Shown: positions 9,065 to 20,737 of the stretch, one piece after another
Position numbering within the stretch: position 1 is the stretch's first letter
Layout of the letters: every line of letters starts with the position of its first letter
Source: Fistulifera solaris
Lineage: Eukaryota > Bacillariophyta > Bacillariophyceae > Naviculales > Stauroneidaceae
Assembly (NCBI GenBank): GCA_030295235.1
Contig: AP026155.1
Coordinates: 62,001 to 126,000 of the forward strand
DNA: 64,000 nt
Direction: 5' to 3'
The notes under the pieces: model-generated
What the model saw: the letters and a program-made list of their open reading frames with translations, nothing else
What the model was told of the DNA's origin: nothing
Databases searched by the model: none
Made by a program: the position numbers and the translations under genes

Positions 9065-12000
9065 ATGGTAAACAAGTTGTTAAAGCCTTCCGAAGAGGAA
9101 GTTCTCTTGCGCATGGCAAACGGCGACGGCGATGACTTTTCTACCTTCGGTCAAGACGACGATGACGAGGACTCTTCCGATGAAGAATCGTTGGAAGAGA
9201 AAGGTTCCGTCAATGAAGCCCGACGAGATGTGAAACTCATGAATGTAGTGCGAGCTATGGTTATACTATTTTTACTCACGGTGGCGTGTATTGGGTCAGA
9301 GGTAGCCTTTGTCATGGCCGTGTTGGGGAGAGGAACGTGTCTTTCGCAACAGCTATTATGAAGCTGCGGAAATGATCACGGAAAGGTTTTATAGTCACAT
9401 TCACGATGATTTGTGGTTGAGTAAGACACTGGCCGCGCAATTGAATCAAGCTGCAGGCACAACGAGTAACTGGCCGAACGTGACGTACGCGGACTTTCAC
9501 GAGATTTGTGAAGGCCCGTTGTATTTGAGCAGCGCCACAATGATCCACTGGACTCCGGTGGTCTCCAACAAGGAAGCGTGGGAAGCTTATGTCGCCTCAA
9601 CGTATCCGGCGAATCTGGATCAGTCGGCCATTGTGTCGGAGTCGTCCGTATCCTTTCATGTTGCGGAAACGCTCCAACTACACGGCTTTTCGCAAGGTAG
9701 GGTCTACAAGGTAGAAGAAACGAAAGATTTGTACTATCCGATCTGGCAGTCCTCTCCTTCCTTTGATCAAGGAATGGGTACATCGTTCGAAGAAGGCACC
9801 AATCCGGTACGAAAATCTTCTCTCTATGAAGTCATGCGACGAAAAGGAAGCTATCTGAGTCGCATGTTCTACAACGATACAAGTGAAAGCGATTTCGCGG
9901 TGTACAAGACACCACGTAGCATGATTTATTATCCAGTTGTGGAGGCTGAACAAGTGGTTGGCGTGGTCAATTTGGAATTCGAGTTCTCGAACTTTTTCAA
10001 AAACGCCTTGGATGATAAGGATTATCAAACAGCCATTCATGCCGTGGTCAAGAACACGTGCGATGATGATATGTATACCTTCAGTATCACCGGCTCGTCG
10101 GCGGAATACCTCGGCATCGGCGACAAGCATAACTTGGACGACGGCTTTGAGGTTCGCAGTATTGCGCCAGAAGGATACCTTGCACTCTTAGATGAGCATG
10201 GCAACCTTCCCATGAATGAGACTTGTTTCTACCAGATCAGGCTTTATCCTTCGAAGGCGTTCAAGAACAGTTTTGCCACGTGGGCCCCTGATATCTATCG
10301 TGCAATTTTACTCGGCTCATTTTGTTGCATTATTGCCGTCTTTCTGGCGTACGATAAGCTAATCGAGCGCCACCAGAAGAACGTCATCAGCGCGGCGGAA
10401 CGATCCGATGCAATTGTCCGCTCGCTTTTCCCTGCCAACATCCGCGATAAGCTATACGAAAAGGCGAAACGGAAGGAAGAAGAAAAACGACAACGACAGA
10501 AGCAGGCCAATTCCTTCCTTGCTAGTGATGCGGGTTCTATTGGCTCAGGAAGCGCCGGAAAGGGAGGACTGATTGTGACGAATAAAAATAAGTTGAAGAA
10601 ATTTGTAAATGACGGCGGTCGCTTCAAAAATGCATTTGAAGATGATCCAATCGCTGATTTGTTTCCGCAGACCACAATTTTGTTTGCCGATATTGCAGGT
10701 AAGTAATCGCGTTCTCTTCAACTGTTCATTTTGGTAGGAGATTGCATTGCTTACATTTGATAATCAAAGGATTTACGGCATGGTCGAGTGAGCGTGAGCC
10801 TTCACAAGTATTTACTTTGTTGGAGAACATTTATGCTGTAATGGACAAATTGGCGAAAAAGAACAATGTATTCAAGGTGGAAACTGTGGGAGACTGCTAC
10901 GTAGCAGCGACAGGTCTTCCAGACCCTCAAGAGCAGCATGCGGTCATTATGGTTCGATTTGCTCAAATATGCTTGGTAAAAATTAGAGAGTTGGTCTTGG
11001 CATTGGAGTCGCAACTCGGACCTGGAACAGCTGACTTGGCTATGCGGGCTGGTATTCACTCTGGGCCCGTCACGGCAGGAGTCTTGCGAGGTCAAAAGGC
11101 ACGATTCCAACTGTTCGGTGATACGATGAACACCGCAGCCCGTATGGAGAGCAATGGATCTCCTCACAAAGTCCACATTTCGAGCGAAACTTATGAGTAC
11201 CTGAAGCAAAGTGGAAAGGCGCACTGGGCAACTCCAAGGGAAGAGCTCGTTCATGCCAAGGGTAAGGGCTCGGTGCAAACTTACTGGATCAAATCGGTGT
11301 CCGGAGGCAGTTCCGCGGCAAGTTCGAGTGATGATATGAACGGCCCTGCAAGAAGGGTATCACACTTGTTAGCCACGACGAAACCCTGGGAGGGAACTTA
11401 TCTGGAACAGTATTTCGGTCTTACGGACGTAAGCGACGCACTTGAACGCCTAGTCAACTGGAACGCGGATTTGCTTGCATCGTTGCTTAAGTCGATCGTT
11501 GCTTCACGAGTAGCTGCTGGTCGACCTGGTAGTGCCCCGGTGATTTCAGAAAGGAAAGTCGCCGGCGATTTAGTTTTAGACGAGATCGAAATGGAAATTA
11601 AGGTACCCGACTTTGATGCCATTGCAGCTGAAGAAATTGAAAACGTGATGTCGAAGGTCCAGCTTCCCGAGTTTGTCAAGAACGAGCTTCATGATTTTGT
11701 GGCATGTATCGCTTCAGGGTACATGCATAACTCATTCCATAACTTCGAGCATGCCTCTCATGTGATTCTGTCCTCCAATAAGTTGCTAAAGCGAATCATG
11801 TCACTAGACAATCACAAAAACAACTCCACCGGTGAGGCGATCACGTCGCATGATCTCTATGAGCATACCTACGGAATCGGTACCGATCCATTAACGCAGT
11901 TCGCCATTGTCTTCTCGGCCCTCATTCACGACGTTGGTCACGTCGGTGTTCCCAATTTCGTCTTGGCTGAAGAAAATCCAGATCTCGCCGAGCGATATGT

Positions 12001-13040
12001 TCAGAAGAGTATTGCTGAGCAGCATTCCGTCACCGTTGCATGGGATTTGTTGATGCAACCTCATTTCCGAAATCTACGATCGTACATCTATACGACCGAA
12101 GAAGAATGTGTCCGCTTTAGACGGCTATTGGTCAACATGGTCATGGCAACCGACATTTTCGATCCTGACTTGAAAGCTTTACGAGCTTCTCGTTGGGAGA
12201 TGGCGTTTGGCGAGGAAGCAGGAACCAACAGCGCTCTGAATATCGCTCGCAAGGCAACCATTGTCATTGAGCACGTGATTCAAGCTTCGGACGTTTCTCA
12301 TACCATGCAGCATTGGTACATTTACAAGGTAAGCAACAAAAGCACACCTTTCAATCTCCGTGCCGCCCAACTGTTACTGACACTCGTTTAAATCAAAACA
12401 GAAATGGAACGAACGGCTTTTCGAAGAGATGTACACGGCCTTCGCCGAAGGAAGGACGAAAAAGGATCCATCGGAAGGCTGGTACGGTGGCGAAATTTGG
12501 TTCTTTGACAATTACGTGATTCCGTTAGCCACAAAGCTCAAGAAGTGCGGTGTTTTTGGCTTTTCGAGTGACGAGTACCTAAACTACGCCATCCAGAATC
12601 GTATGGAATGGGAAGCCAAGGGACAAGAAGTAGTGGAGGCAATGAGAGAAAGAGTGATCTCAAAACTTGCTTTGAAACACGAGATAGAAAAGAATGAAGA
12701 CATTCCGATGGAAATCACCATGTCGTCGGAGCCCGAGACCAAGCCGGCACTTGAGTCTGTTCTAGAGTCTATTGAGGAAACAGTCGATGCTCCCTTATGC
12801 ACAGTAATCGCCCCCGCTGGAAAGCTTGGTGTCATTATCGATACGACTCCGGGCCAAACGACAATGGTGCACCGCGTTCTTGAGAATTCACCTATGATGG
12901 GAATGATCAAACCGGGCGACCAAATCGTTTCCATTGATAGTATTCCTACCAGTAACATGTCGACCGAAGCGATTGCCGCGTTGATAAAGTCAACAGCTGC
13001 TCATCCACGCCGCTTTGTCATCCATAGGGACACGGATTAA
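9065..13040 (+). CDS. Receptor-type guanylyl cyclase fused to cyclic-nucleotide phosphodiesterase and PDZ
   Basis: Three exons (9065-10698, 10770-12328, 12402-13040) give about 1276 residues. Order: acidic cytosolic N terminus, membrane segment (about 61-86), extracytoplasmic sensor region (about 90-410), second membrane segment (about 412-432), coiled linker, class III cyclase (about 535-720), class I phosphodiesterase (about 860-1130) and PDZ (about 1190-1273). The cyclase has the metal Asp (FADIAGF), VETVGDCY with Glu for guanine, and FQLFGDTMNTAARMES with catalytic Asn/Arg; the second purine-selecting site is Gln, so GTP is likely but not certain. The phosphodiesterase has HNFEHA, HDVGHVG and the later metal Asp (QASDVSH). 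Making and destroying cyclic nucleotide in one chain implies a gated signal. One extra G in 9325-9328 must be removed to join the first membrane segment to the rest. Confidence 0.88.
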
Positions 13041-13186
13041 CAATTTTTGCGATCCGCGCTTGTGGGGATCCTACACAATCTTGATATTTTCGTTTTGTGT
13101 TGGTATTTCAGTTTAAGTCAATTGACAATTTTAAAGAAGAATAAGAATCTTTGTTTATGAATACATGTTGTTTTCTCGTCTCGCTC

Positions 13187-14734
13187 TTATAACCTTTCGA
13201 GTTCTTGAAACGACGACTCTAAAATTTCATGCGCCGCACGTTTCAACGACGGACTCGCGATTGCCTCCTTGTGCTCGGAATCTCCCTGAAAATCACCCTT
13301 CTTCTCTTGTCGTCCCTTGGAGTATTGCCCTGACGTAATTTGCATTCGCTGAAGCGCCGGAGCACTCACCGGAAGGTGCCAATGATTCGGCAACAAGTCA
13401 TCCCACAGAGCATCCGGCAACCGTTGATAATTGACCGCTCGTCCCGTGTGTGGATGACTGTGCAGTCCTTTCAAGGCACTTTCGGTAATACTCGCCAAAT
13501 GTGCAGCACAGTAATCAATCGGATCGACTTGCATCGCATCGCGGGTATTCAAATCGCGCTCCAAAATATCCACAACTTGCGACGGAGGATTCATTCGTTG
13601 ACGTCGTACACAATTGGCATTTTTGATACCGGCCTTCCCGAGAGATCCTTGCAAGTGGCTGACCATGACTTCGACGGGTGAACGGTAGACAAAGAACCAA
13701 GGTGTGTCGGGGAAGGCTTCGAGAAAGACATCCAAGTGAAGCGTACCGGCCGATTGAATTTTGAAAAAGACGTGCGTTTCTTGGGCATTGTCAGTCCGTT
13801 GCATGAGATAGATAGTGTCTCGTAGTAACGGCACAGCCAGTTTATTTTCCTTGCAGTCATCGTGGCCTCCACAACCCAATGTCATGGCGGTAATAGGAGG
13901 ACCGGATTCGGAATAGACACGATGCGTTTCACTCATGGAAGCCAATAAATTGGCCACCAACGTCGATCCGCATCGACTCTCATGAAAGACAACTCCACCC
14001 AATGAGAGTACATGCGTCGGTGCGGTCGCATCATACGATCGTACGCGATCCATCAAGAGCCGAAAGGGCACTTGGACGCGTGTTTCTTCGCACTGCGGAC
14101 TGTTGGAGATCAAATCACGAAACATGGGATAGGTAGAAGGATCTTGTTTGTGCAAATTCCAATCGAGTTTACAAAAAATCCCGTACACTCCCGCGTAGTT
14201 CACTTCTGCTGAGTTTCCGCTCATTTGCTGAGCTATTTCATGCTCCGCCGGAATGAATCGCAGTTCAATTAAGTGAGTGCGCGCATTCAGAATATCTTGC
14301 CAGGCCGGATCGGTCGTTGGATCACTCTCATCCAGCACACGATGCGTTCCATCGCCTCTTTCTGTATTATGCTCTCGAAATCTTTGAGGCTTGTCACGAA
14401 ACATGCCGTGACTGTGTCTAGTTTCGGGACGATGATGATGATGATAATAATAATTCCTGTGCGGATCAAGTCCTTCACCGTCGTCGACTGGTTCTTCCTG
14501 CAACAAATGTATTTCGTGTTGCAAGAGCATCAAAGGATGGAGAGGATATTTGTTTTGCAATAGCCAGAACATCCATACAATTACAGCACTAGCGGCCCCC
14601 ATAAAACTGACTCTTCGTTGCCAACGGAGTGTCGCCGCCCGCCCGCGATTGCCTTTAATGACGAGCGGTCGATGATGATTCATTGACGAAGAAACTAAAT
14701 CGCCTCGGAAGATTCCTGCGACTGTGGCTGTCAT
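13187..14734 (-). CDS. Type II membrane sulfotransferase-like protein (paralogue)
   Basis: 515 residues from the ATG at 14734; the frame is open further upstream but without another ATG. A hydrophobic anchor (about residues 45-62) follows a basic N terminus. A stem with a Tyr/His cluster (YYYHHHHHR region, encoded by ATG/TAA triplet repeats near 14430-14460) leads to the catalytic domain. VVFHESRCGSTLVANLL is the PAPS 5' loop and WFFVYRSPVEVMVSHLQ the 3'-phosphate motif. It resembles the product of 6216-7532 along the whole catalytic domain (for example DPAWQDILNARTHLIELRF against DSQWQDLLNGKLTLVGIDY). Probable Golgi sulfotransferase; acceptor unknown. It converges with the cyclase gene, about 150 bases apart. 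Confidence 0.75.
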   Translation of the reverse strand: MTATVAGIFRGDLVSSSMNHHRPLVIKGNRGRAATLRWQRRVSFMGAASAVIVWMFWLLQNKYPLHPLMLLQHEIHLLQEEPVDDGEGLDPHRNYYYHHHHRPETRHSHGMFRDKPQRFREHNTERGDGTHRVLDESDPTTDPAWQDILNARTHLIELRFIPAEHEIAQQMSGNSAEVNYAGVYGIFCKLDWNLHKQDPSTYPMFRDLISNSPQCEETRVQVPFRLLMDRVRSYDATAPTHVLSLGGVVFHESRCGSTLVANLLASMSETHRVYSESGPPITAMTLGCGGHDDCKENKLAVPLLRDTIYLMQRTDNAQETHVFFKIQSAGTLHLDVFLEAFPDTPWFFVYRSPVEVMVSHLQGSLGKAGIKNANCVRRQRMNPPSQVVDILERDLNTRDAMQVDPIDYCAAHLASITESALKGLHSHPHTGRAVNYQRLPDALWDDLLPNHWHLPVSAPALQRMQITSGQYSKGRQEKKGDFQGDSEHKEAIASPSLKRAAHEILESSFQELERL

Positions 14735-15004
14735 TCTTGTCTTTTGTGTTTGTGTGTATGCAACAATTATGAAAGGAACAGTAAAGAAGTTGAAACTCAA
14801 ATCAAAAGACTTTTGTAAGCACTGCGTCTATACCCGCACACTTGCAAGACAACTTGATTATTTTGTTGCACACAGTTGTTATGGGCTTCGAACAAGTTGT
14901 ACCTCTCTCCAGAGTACCGTGTTGTGTGTTGTGTCGGTTGTGTCTCTAACACGATTTATCCCCAAGTGATTTTTGCCGTTGAAGAATTTCTATAGCAAAA
15001 GAGT

Positions 15005-15045
15005 GAAGTCTGGATGTAGTCACGACTGGAAGACCAGTCATGAAC
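15005..15045 (-). repeat. Dispersed palindromic repeat, copy 1
   Basis: CACGACTGGAAGACCAGTCATG (15021-15042) can fold into a stem of about nine pairs with a short loop. It is preceded by GAAGTCTGG, the same flank seen in the copies near 59.6-59.9 kb. Confidence 0.6.
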
Positions 15046-15369
15046 AATCACTCGTGCAATGAGGGTGTTATTGGTTAGTTCTATCCTCGTGCCAATATTT
15101 CAACATTTGGTGTTATATGAATACATTGCTATTGTGTGTTGCAGCCCTTTCGAAATCGTAAGTCTCAAATTTAGACCTATCCAGGGACAAAATTCATTCA
15201 TTCACAAAGCATCACCATACCAGGTCACACGATGGTCGTATGAGCGAGATAATCAGAGTCTTTCACTATTTCCTACTACTCTATTGCAAGTGTCGTCAAC
15301 AGAAATGCGATTGTGATTACAATTTATTGAGTTAACAAGCGTGCAGAACGAATGAAGGTTACGTAGACG

Positions 15370-15420
15370 TCTTGCACGGAATCGTTTTGATTCATGACTG
15401 AACTTCAGTCGTGGTCTCGT
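15370..15420 (+). repeat. Dispersed palindromic repeat, copy 2
   Basis: Core CATGACTGAACTTCAGTCGTG (15393-15413, 21 bases with one extra) followed by GTCTC, as in the 59.86 kb copy; the left flank (GTCTTGCACGGAATC) resembles GTCTGGCTCGGAA of the 42.9 kb copy. Confidence 0.6.
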
Positions 15421-15787
15421 AAACCATCACTTTGGTCTATAGTACATACGAAAAACAATGTTTTACAGAATGTTTCGGCATCATGAATCGGAAGAGTATC
15501 TCAATACTACTGCTGGCGGTTTAAATAAAATTAAGATTCGAAAGCTATCAGAAAGGGTTAAAAACATCATTGTGATTCGTGAAAATCTTGTCTTCCTCCG
15601 TCGGTTCATCGCTATTTTCCCGTTATCGCGTTTTCTCGCATTGGTAATTATTGACTTTAAACCATGAATACAGAGAAAATCGTAATTGGTTATTGTTAGT
15701 ATAAAGGGGAACTGTTCTTTGTCATCTCATTCGCCCTGCATGTGGCGCCTTTTGTGCATGACGCCTAAAGAAAGGGACTGTTCGTTA

Positions 15788-17369
15788 TTATTCCTCCTTT
15801 TCTTCTTCTGAGGCATTCACACCGTACGTTTCCAAGAAAGTTAAGGAATTTGCCATTGCTATTGGAGACACACCCGGCACGGCTTCCATCCGCTCTGGAT
15901 TGCGAGGTGCTTGAGAAATCAGAATTGGGACCCGACAAAACACAGACTTCTTAGTGTTGACGAAATCCCGACTTTTACCCACACGAATTTCCAACGTGTA
16001 GCTCCACCGGAGGCATGGGTAAGCATTTTCTGTAAAAGGTTGCGGAACACCACCATTGAAGCTCGGGAATACCGAAGGAATTCGAACCTGTTCGATGCCG
16101 TCAAGGTCTTGGATCGAAACAGTGCTTTGGGCCGGTATCGTTGACTGAAACAGATCAAAGTAGCAAGGAAGAGTGAAATGCCTAAAGTTCGTTCCCCCCA
16201 TACTTTTCATGCAAAAGACGAGTTGCGTCAAGACGACAAAGAAAGGCAAAGGTTTGTCCGAGTCATTCACAACTTCACCAGTCATATGAACTGCTTCATC
16301 GGGGGCATACACAAGTCGCTCTAGATGCAGTTTCGAGGAGATCAAACCTGATGATTTGCAACAATACCAACCGCAGTAGCAGTAGTTATAGATGGGCTGA
16401 TCTAATGTTTCAATTTGAGCTGGCATCCAGAGAGAAACTTGGGGTCGGGGGGAGCCTGGGGGTCACGTTTATGATGATTTCTGCAATGGGGTCTCTCCAG
16501 TGCGTTGTGTAGATTCGAGTTTGCAAAGTGTATCGAACTTGGCATTTGTGGGGAGACAATAATGGGAACTCCGCCGACCCCGGTGCATCGGCACGAAGTG
16601 CAAAAGCAAAGGGTGTGGTCACCGCTTCGTCAGGCAAATGGATCATTTTGCCTGGCGTTACAGCCTTCGCTATGCGGTAAGCTTTCACACAGACATCATT
16701 ATGAGTCAACCAAGCCTTTGACAACCCTGTTGCCTCGTGCACTTGCAAAACCAAACACAACGGTTTCAACAATAGTGAACTGATTGGTATATCTTGGCTT
16801 TTTATAGGATACCTAGCTCGCTCTTGCATAGGATACACCTCATTGTAAGGGAGAATCCTGGCCGATAAGGTTATAGATGCATATCCGTTCTTGTTTCTAC
16901 CGTTCTTCGTCAACTCGAAAGTCTCTTTGGTTCCTAAACTTACAAGATTGGGAACGTCCAAAAGCATTTCTCCCAAAATCATGTCTTGAGTTCCGCGATC
17001 GCGTCCGTTTACCCGGACAACCAATGGGAAATGGTGTTCTTCCGACAAATCGCATGGAATACGAAGGATGCCCGAGTTGGGGACTTTATCGAAATACGCA
17101 TCTCTACCGGCGTCTTCTAAGAAGGCTGTACGAGAGAACGGAGCATACAGTGTTTCACATTGCACTTGAAGTATAGTCTTTGCTTTAAATTCCTGACGAT
17201 CATCGCCCGAGTCTTCGTACCATTTCACTCGTGAGCTGGCCTCAAAGGTCACGAAGGCACCCTTGCATTTCAGTCCAGACGCTTTAACTGTGACTGTGCC
17301 TCGCACGACTTCTCCTGCGAAATAAGCACCATTGGGTCTTTCCAGGTCAAAGCGGATGAGCGGACGCAT
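15788..17369 (-). CDS. Arrestin-fold protein with inserted C2-like segment (A)
   Basis: 526 residues after removing one extra base in the G6 run at 16447-16452. The correction joins VTPRLP to RPQVSLWMPAQIETLDQPIY, which aligns with the same region of the neighbour at 18249. The N terminus, LERPNGAYFAGEVVRGTVTV, is the start of an arrestin N domain. Next come a C2-like part (LVVRVNGRDRG..ILGEMLLDV) and a strand resembling the first half of a C2 domain (LCLVLQVHEATGLSKA..NDVCVKAYR). The end of arrestin N follows (PFAFALRADAPGSAEF..VRYTLQT). The arrestin C domain starts at YCGWYCCKSSGLISSKLHLE. Arrestin-fold proteins of this size usually act as cargo adaptors in membrane traffic. Partner unknown. 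Confidence 0.75.
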
Positions 17370-18248
17370 GTTGCCGTGGTGCCCGCAAAATTGTGAGCCT
17401 CGGAAAAGATTTCCTCAATGTTTTTGCTCTGAGCTGAGTCGTTATTCGTTAGGTCATTGGCAATCGGAACTCGGAAGCCGGATGACGAATGAGCGCTTCT
17501 GATTTTGACAGTTCGATCTTTGACAACACTAAGGGATTTTTGTACGATGTACCGCTGCGTCGGAGCAAAAAGACAAAAAGTCTTTGGGCCCATAACATTT
17601 CTCAATTCGCGAGATGCAAGTGCAACAAGCAACAATTCTTAATTCTTAACTGGAAATGCAAGTGCAACATATTTCGATCGCCGTATCTTTTGGGTGCTTG
17701 AAAAGTCAAGAGGCAATAATAAGAAATAAGAAACGAGACGGTTGTGTCTTGTGTCCCGAACCCGAACGCACTAATGCCGGAACTTCTCGAAGTCCTTCTA
17801 ATTGGGTACTAGTAACTAGTAGTGATTCCATCTAATTTCCCTTAAAGCTTAAAAAGCCGTTTTCGCTGCAGCCTCAAATCTCAAATACATTGTCAGCTCG
17901 AAAAAATCGCAAGCGTTTTTCACGAGTCACGAATGACAGACTGTATATAATGAACTTCATAAAAACCAGAAGCTATTGAAAATGAAAATGAATAATCTAG
18001 TTTAACATCCTATCGTTGTTCTGGGTACTCCGCCATATAGGTCGGAACGTCAAGAGGTCTTGAGGTCATACCAAGTCGGAACCGGGTAAAGTCGCCATAG
18101 CTTGATTACGCATAGACCTTCTTAACTATCAAAGTATAAGCACATAGGGAAATTAAAAATCCAAGCAAGACATGCCGAGCTGCCATTAGAATCCTAAATT
18201 GCAGGTGGTAGAACAACAGGCATTTACAAGAATCTCGATAACACCTCC
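17370..18248. other. Intergenic, no gene seen
   Basis: Promoter side of arrestin gene A and 3' side of arrestin gene B. A small inverted motif ACTAGTAACTAGT lies near 17808-17820. No coding region is recognised. Confidence 0.5.
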
Positions 18249-20360
18249 TCAGCGCTCAAAGAGAAAGTCAATTTGCTCCAGAACGACTTCTTTGTTTTCC
18301 GGGTCTTTCACGTGCGGAACCATAAGCTTCGCAACGTCCGCTTTTTGGAAAGAACATGACTTCATCGTGGCCACAACATGGGCACAAGTGAGCTTCCCAG
18401 TGCCTTGAAACGCTACAACTAGTTCGCCTACGACAGCATCTTTGTCCAAAGAAAAGTTAACTTCATCCAGAATTCGGGTCAAGTCATTTGGGGAAAGGTT
18501 TTGTGCCTGCGCGGGGTATTTGCGAACCCACTGCCCTACAGTGCGCTGCTTATCAAACGAATCATCCATTTCCTTCAGCAACTCGTCCATGATTGCGTCG
18601 TGGGTAGATCCCGCTGCATCCGTGAACGCTGCTGGTACATACGGCGAAGCTGCTGAAAATGTATGAACCATTGGTTCATAATTCAGTAAGCTTCCGTCAA
18701 CATTGTCTGTATCTTCATTGGCATTGTAGGCATTGACTGTTCCGGTGTGCTCCGCTGCGATTGTGACACCCCCATCCTCGGGACCCGTAACCGTCGGTGC
18801 TGTATCGATTTCTCGTAAATCCGTCACAGCATACGTTTCGAGAAAGTGGAAAGGATCCGTTGCTTCGACCGGTGGCATGCCGGAAGCAGCCTCGATCTGA
18901 TGAGAGTACGGAGCCGCCGAACAAATTAAAACTGGAACTCTAGCATGAACTTCAGTCATTCCGCAGCAGCTGTTAATGCTTCCTCCTATGGACACTTGAA
19001 ACGTATAGCTCCATTTGACACATGGATAAGCAGCGGCCGTATACGGACTTGGCATACCACCGTAAAAGCTTGGAAATACCGTGGGAATACGAATTTGATC
19101 GATACCAGGAAGGTCTTTCAAGCATATGGAGCTCTGAGCCGGTACAGTGGATTGGAAGAGTGTGAAGAAGCGATCCCCTCTCGTTTGTGTTCCTCTTGAC
19201 GTTCTCATAAGGACACATACCGTCAAGACAATAGAGAACGGCAACGTCTTATTTGAATCGTTCGTGACTTCACCCCCAAGACGAACGCTTTCTCCCGGCG
19301 CATACGCGAGACGCTCTAGATGCAATTTGGTGGAAATTAAACCCGATAACTTGCAACACCTCAATCCGCAGTAAGAACAATCGTAAATTGGTTGATCCAG
19401 TGCTTCGATTCGAGCCGGAGCCAAGAGTGCCAACTGAGGCAACGGACGATTGGGAATGACTTGCAATATTCGTTTGACGCTTGGATCTCGCCAATTGGCC
19501 GTATCAATGTAGGCGCGCAAACAGTATCGGATATGACATTGGTCTCCCACTCCCGGAAATTCCGCAGAGCCCGGCGCATCAGCGAGAATTTGAAAGGCAA
19601 AAGGCATTATCAACTCCTCGTTTGGTATTTCGATCGTTTTGTCGGGCTTGGGAAGAGCCTTGGTGATGTCGGCATTGCCATCTGGTGGCCGGTAGACCTG
19701 TACATAGACGTCGTTCTTTCCGAAGTAATCTCCTCTTCGCAATCCCACGGCTTGATGAATTCTCAAGACCAAGCACAGAGGTTTCTTGACAACCACACTG
19801 ACATTCACACCCGACCGACTGCGTGTCGGAAAGACCGCCTCGTACGGAAGAAATTTAGCGGATAGCGTAATGAATGAATCCACGTTTCTTCCATTCCTCA
19901 TCATTTGAAATGTTTCCTTTACGCCAGAATTCACCAATTGCGGCACATCGAGCAATATTTCACCTAATAAATCATCTCGTTTACCCCAATCATAATCGTT
20001 TACACGAACGATGAGAATCCAATTCTTTTCTTCCGACAAATCACACGGGATGTATAGGACACCCGAATCGGCGACTCGATCGAAGCAAGCATTCTCTCCG
20101 GCTTCGTCTAACAAACCAGTACGGAAATAGTTTCCATATAGCGTATGCCGTTGCTCTTGAAAGGTTGTATTTCCGTCGTAATCCGATCGGTTATCTCCCG
20201 AGCCCGTGTGCCAGTGCACATGTGCAAAACCTTTGAAGCTCAAAAAGGCGCCTCGGCATCTTTGTCGAGGTGCTTGGATGGTTACCGTCCCTCGTACGAC
20301 TTCTCCGGCGTAATAGACTCCATCAGGTCGCTCTAATTCGATGCGAATGAGCGGGCTCAT
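18249..20360 (-). CDS. Arrestin-fold protein with C2-like insert and DUF4476-like tail (B)
   Basis: 703 residues in one uninterrupted frame, the intact model for this family here. The N terminus SPLIRIELERPDGVYYAGEV starts an arrestin N domain. It is interrupted by a C2-like half (IVRVNDYDWGKRDDLLGEILLD, about residues 115-140) and by LCLVLRIHQAVGLRRGDYFG (about 190-210), which looks like the opening strand and Ca-loop of a C2 domain. The arrestin N end (MPFAFQILADAPGSAEF) and the arrestin C domain (CSYCGLRCCKLSGLISTKLH onward) follow. After a flexible acidic linker, the last 120 residues are helical repeats resembling DUF4476 (TVGQWVRKYPAQAQNLS..ILDEVNFSLDKDAVVGEL). The ATG at 20360 matches gene A's start; an in-frame ATG at 20414 is also possible. 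The role is probably membrane-associated adaptor. Confidence 0.8.
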   Translation of the reverse strand: MSPLIRIELERPDGVYYAGEVVRGTVTIQAPRQRCRGAFLSFKGFAHVHWHTGSGDNRSDYDGNTTFQEQRHTLYGNYFRTGLLDEAGENACFDRVADSGVLYIPCDLSEEKNWILIVRVNDYDWGKRDDLLGEILLDVPQLVNSGVKETFQMMRNGRNVDSFITLSAKFLPYEAVFPTRSRSGVNVSVVVKKPLCLVLRIHQAVGLRRGDYFGKNDVYVQVYRPPDGNADITKALPKPDKTIEIPNEELIMPFAFQILADAPGSAEFPGVGDQCHIRYCLRAYIDTANWRDPSVKRILQVIPNRPLPQLALLAPARIEALDQPIYDCSYCGLRCCKLSGLISTKLHLERLAYAPGESVRLGGEVTNDSNKTLPFSIVLTVCVLMRTSRGTQTRGDRFFTLFQSTVPAQSSICLKDLPGIDQIRIPTVFPSFYGGMPSPYTAAAYPCVKWSYTFQVSIGGSINSCCGMTEVHARVPVLICSAAPYSHQIEAASGMPPVEATDPFHFLETYAVTDLREIDTAPTVTGPEDGGVTIAAEHTGTVNAYNANEDTDNVDGSLLNYEPMVHTFSAASPYVPAAFTDAAGSTHDAIMDELLKEMDDSFDKQRTVGQWVRKYPAQAQNLSPNDLTRILDEVNFSLDKDAVVGELVVAFQGTGKLTCAHVVATMKSCSFQKADVAKLMVPHVKDPENKEVVLEQIDFLFER

Positions 20361-20737
20361 GGACGTAAAAAGTAAGTTCTTCGAAAAAAAATGACTTTCA
20401 GAGAGCGTTTCCATGCAGCCAGCATATGAGAGCCAGCATGTCGTTACTTATTGTTGTTCTTCCGAATGAATATTCACTCGGAAGAAGAAAACGTGTCAAC
20501 ATTCAAACGATGCTTCGTACCGGTATTGATTTTTCGAACGCCAAACGGCTCTCCGTCGTGTCGTATGCTAAGGGTTTGGGTCGGGAAAGCGTGTCTATCT
20601 AAAATCATGAGGGAGAAAATCAATAATCTCAACACCACTTCATGGAGCATGACAATATTCTCGAGACCTGATACTCGGTAACGTGTGAAGTACTCCGGAG
20701 GAGTATATTAGACTTCGTTGCTCGCCCTATATTGTCG
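20361..20737. other. Intergenic between arrestin genes B and C
   Basis: Short spacer with promoter of gene B and 3' end of gene C; nothing else recognised. Confidence 0.4.

Larger units (their letters stand above)
14735..15787. other. Intergenic with two copies of a palindromic repeat
   Basis: Upstream of the second sulfotransferase and downstream of the first arrestin gene. It contains two members of a dispersed palindrome family (cores at 15021-15042 and 15393-15413, listed separately). Open frames here (15059-15316, 15458-15667) show no coding signature. Confidence 0.5.

Noticed and set aside
9309-9370. Very short intron instead of a frameshift in the cyclase gene
   Set aside because: Candidate GT..AG pairs are 16 or 33 bases and either remove conserved residues or leave a stop; a one-base error in G4 is simpler.
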